64,000 nt of DNA, taken from NCBI RefSeq assembly GCF_000238775.2, contig NZ_AFEJ02000001.1, positions 3,100,001 through 3,164,000 on the forward strand, given 5' to 3'. A program made the translations under genes and the position numbers. This document shows, piece after piece, positions 62,663 to 64,000 of the stretch. Source of the stretch: Acaryochloris sp. CCMEE 5410. GTDB lineage: Bacteria > Cyanobacteriota > Cyanobacteriia > Thermosynechococcales > Thermosynechococcaceae. Under the pieces are notes generated by a model. The model made no database searches and was not told the DNA's origin. It saw nothing but the letters and a program-made list of their open reading frames with translations. The number at the start of each line of letters is the position of its first letter. Within the stretch, counting starts at the first letter, position 1.

Positions 62663-64000
62663 ATGGATAGTCGTGATCCGCGAACTGAACATGTTGATGA
62701 TGAATTTAAAAAACTAATTTCAAATATTGCCCGAGCCTTTGGACGTACCGCACAAATTAAAGGACGGCGAGCGACCCACTCCTACGGCACCGTCGCCAAA
62801 GGGGTTTTGAAAGTTCTAGATACCCTGGATATCCCTCAACATCAAACATTTAGCGCAGGCAAACAATACCCAGTCTTACTACGCCACGCCAATATCAAAG
62901 GGTTCCGCGATGACGCCATCCTCGATGGGCGCGGTGCGACAGTCAGGATCCTAGCGGGCGATGCCCAAGCGCCGCTATCAGATTTAAACCTAGATGAAGG
63001 CATTGTCGATATCCTGATGAGCACTGGACGCTCCTTTATTTTGGCAGAGGCGCTTTCCTTTGCTCGCTGGGCAGCAGGGCCCATGAAATCGCGAGCCGCC
63101 ATGCTGCAGGAATTTCCCAAGATTGCACCCATCTTCCATGAAATTATCCGCGACCCAGACTCCTACACTCAACTCCACTACTATTCTGAGACAACCTACA
63201 GTTTTACTAGCCTCGATCAGCAGTCATTTTTTCTCCGATATCGCTTGGTTAACCGCCAAAACCCATCTGCAGACACGGGATGGCTGAAGCCTGAAGAGGT
63301 GAAACTACCTTTAGATTACTTACCTCGCGTCGCCAGCGATACCCGGCCCGAGACTTATCTACAGGACGATTTTCGCCAACAGGTTCGCAGTACAGGGGTC
63401 AGCTATCTGCTACAGATTCAGCTGCAGCCCGTTTCTGATGATGCTGCAGTGAATGAAACAGCCAAAGACTGCACAATTCCCTGGGAAGAAGAAGACCATC
63501 CGTTCCATGATGTTGCGGTGTTGGACTTGGATAGCATTTTGCCCGATGAACTCGCGGAAGCCCTGGAATTTAATCCCTATAATGCACCACCAGAATTGAG
63601 CTTAATTTTGGCGAAGACAGCGCGTGAAACAGCTTCTGTCAACCATCTTCGCTCTGTTGTCTATCAGATCTCTGCCAATATGCGTAAATATCAAACTCCT
63701 AGCTCCAGCCTAGTGGATTGGGGCAGCGGTCACCAGCCGTCCCTCCATGAACAATACCCTTACGGCACGGGCAAAACTCCGAGCTTTGATAATACAAAGC
63801 CGTTGCCCGCGAGAGTAAAGCCAAAACCACGCTACTGGGCTAACTTTGGCCTCAAGCTGATTCCCAATCAACAGCTAGATCCGGCTTTACCTGAATTAGG
63901 CATTACAGGGGCCTTAGATCTGATGGGTACCAGTGTGGTTTCCTATATGCCGCCCAACCTAACCCGCAACCGATTGGATAAATTTAGCGATGATTTCTTT
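62663..64000 (+). CDS. Catalase-related allene oxide synthase-like domain entering a lipoxygenase domain (3' end outside window)
   Basis: The frame is open from ATG 62663 to the edge, 446 residues so far. The first about 370 residues resemble the catalase-related allene oxide synthases. RATHSYGTVAKGVLK has the distal His39 preceded by Thr38, as in the coral cAOS, where that Thr suppresses catalase activity. YPVLLRHANIKGFRDDA follows, and NHLRSVVYQISANMRKY gives the proximal R-x3-Y. After a linker, NLTRNRLDKFSDDFF looks like the start of a lipoxygenase. Such fusions are known from corals and Acaryochloris marina. The lipoxygenase would make a fatty-acid hydroperoxide and the haem domain convert it. 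The lipoxygenase assignment rests on the last about 30 residues. Confidence 0.8.
   Translation, partial: MDSRDPRTEHVDDEFKKLISNIARAFGRTAQIKGRRATHSYGTVAKGVLKVLDTLDIPQHQTFSAGKQYPVLLRHANIKGFRDDAILDGRGATVRILAGDAQAPLSDLNLDEGIVDILMSTGRSFILAEALSFARWAAGPMKSRAAMLQEFPKIAPIFHEIIRDPDSYTQLHYYSETTYSFTSLDQQSFFLRYRLVNRQNPSADTGWLKPEEVKLPLDYLPRVASDTRPETYLQDDFRQQVRSTGVSYLLQIQLQPVSDDAAVNETAKDCTIPWEEEDHPFHDVAVLDLDSILPDELAEALEFNPYNAPPELSLILAKTARETASVNHLRSVVYQISANMRKYQTPSSSLVDWGSGHQPSLHEQYPYGTGKTPSFDNTKPLPARVKPKPRYWANFGLKLIPNQQLDPALPELGITGALDLMGTSVVSYMPPNLTRNRLDKFSDDFF

Noticed and set aside
1-64000. tRNA or rRNA genes
   Set aside because: I looked for cloverleaf-like GGTTCGANNCC segments and rRNA-like sequence and saw none I could support by eye.

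Overview
The window looks like cyanobacterial chromosome. The palindrome GCGATCGC recurs throughout. It carries a DevBCA-type exporter, a fused HisIE, a DUF4278 protein, FHA/zinc-ribbon proteins, and at the right edge a catalase-related enzyme that appears fused to a lipoxygenase. That fusion and the heavy load of insertion sequences suggest Acaryochloris or a close relative. The genus is an inference; nothing here is a species marker.

Left part (1-7.9 kb): an RND efflux pump with its adaptor, divergent from a PadR-type repressor across a repeated AACTTGTTG operator. Three tandem paralogues of an unknown two-helix membrane protein follow, with a 130-bp MITE and a relic of a fourth copy. From 7.9 to 10.6 kb a single-gene IS66-type element has landed on the stop codon of an ankyrin gene and was itself hit by an ISAs1-type element. 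From 10.6 to 21.8 kb lie ordinary genes: flavin reductase, CIA30, cation/proton antiporter, two FHA proteins, MFS transporter, hisIE, DUF4278, thioredoxin and dnaG.

From 22.98 to 31.8 kb seven same-strand genes form the most striking locus. They encode a DUF900 alpha/beta hydrolase, an alpha-dioxygenase/cyclooxygenase-like haem enzyme with its Tyr-x-x-His pair, a catalase-fold haem protein, an old-yellow-enzyme reductase with an Fe-S cluster, and two RoxA-like dihaem cytochromes c flanking a small membrane protein. The order resembles an oxylipin pathway (release, dioxygenation, hydroperoxide rearrangement, enone reduction). I infer a fatty-acid or isoprenoid oxidation system. A second catalase-related gene, entering a lipoxygenase domain, starts at 62.66 kb.

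From 31.9 to 49.1 kb: an XRE-NACHT STAND protein; an operon of a secreted protein, an NfeD-like protein, two flotillins, a Ser/Thr kinase split by an IS4-family element, and a GRDP-like protein; a DevBCA exporter; a VapBC-like pair; and a 1139-residue Roco protein with recently duplicated LRR units.

From 49.2 to 61.6 kb the region is scarred by mobile DNA. Two partial copies of an integron platform (attI-like site plus truncated intI) are present, one followed directly by a DUF1353 gene in cassette position. There are also two more ISAs1 copies, a second IS4 copy, a HigBA pair, an orphan antitoxin fragment, and a divergent ECF sigma/ChrR versus DUF4331/TPR locus. I saw no tRNA, rRNA or CRISPR array.
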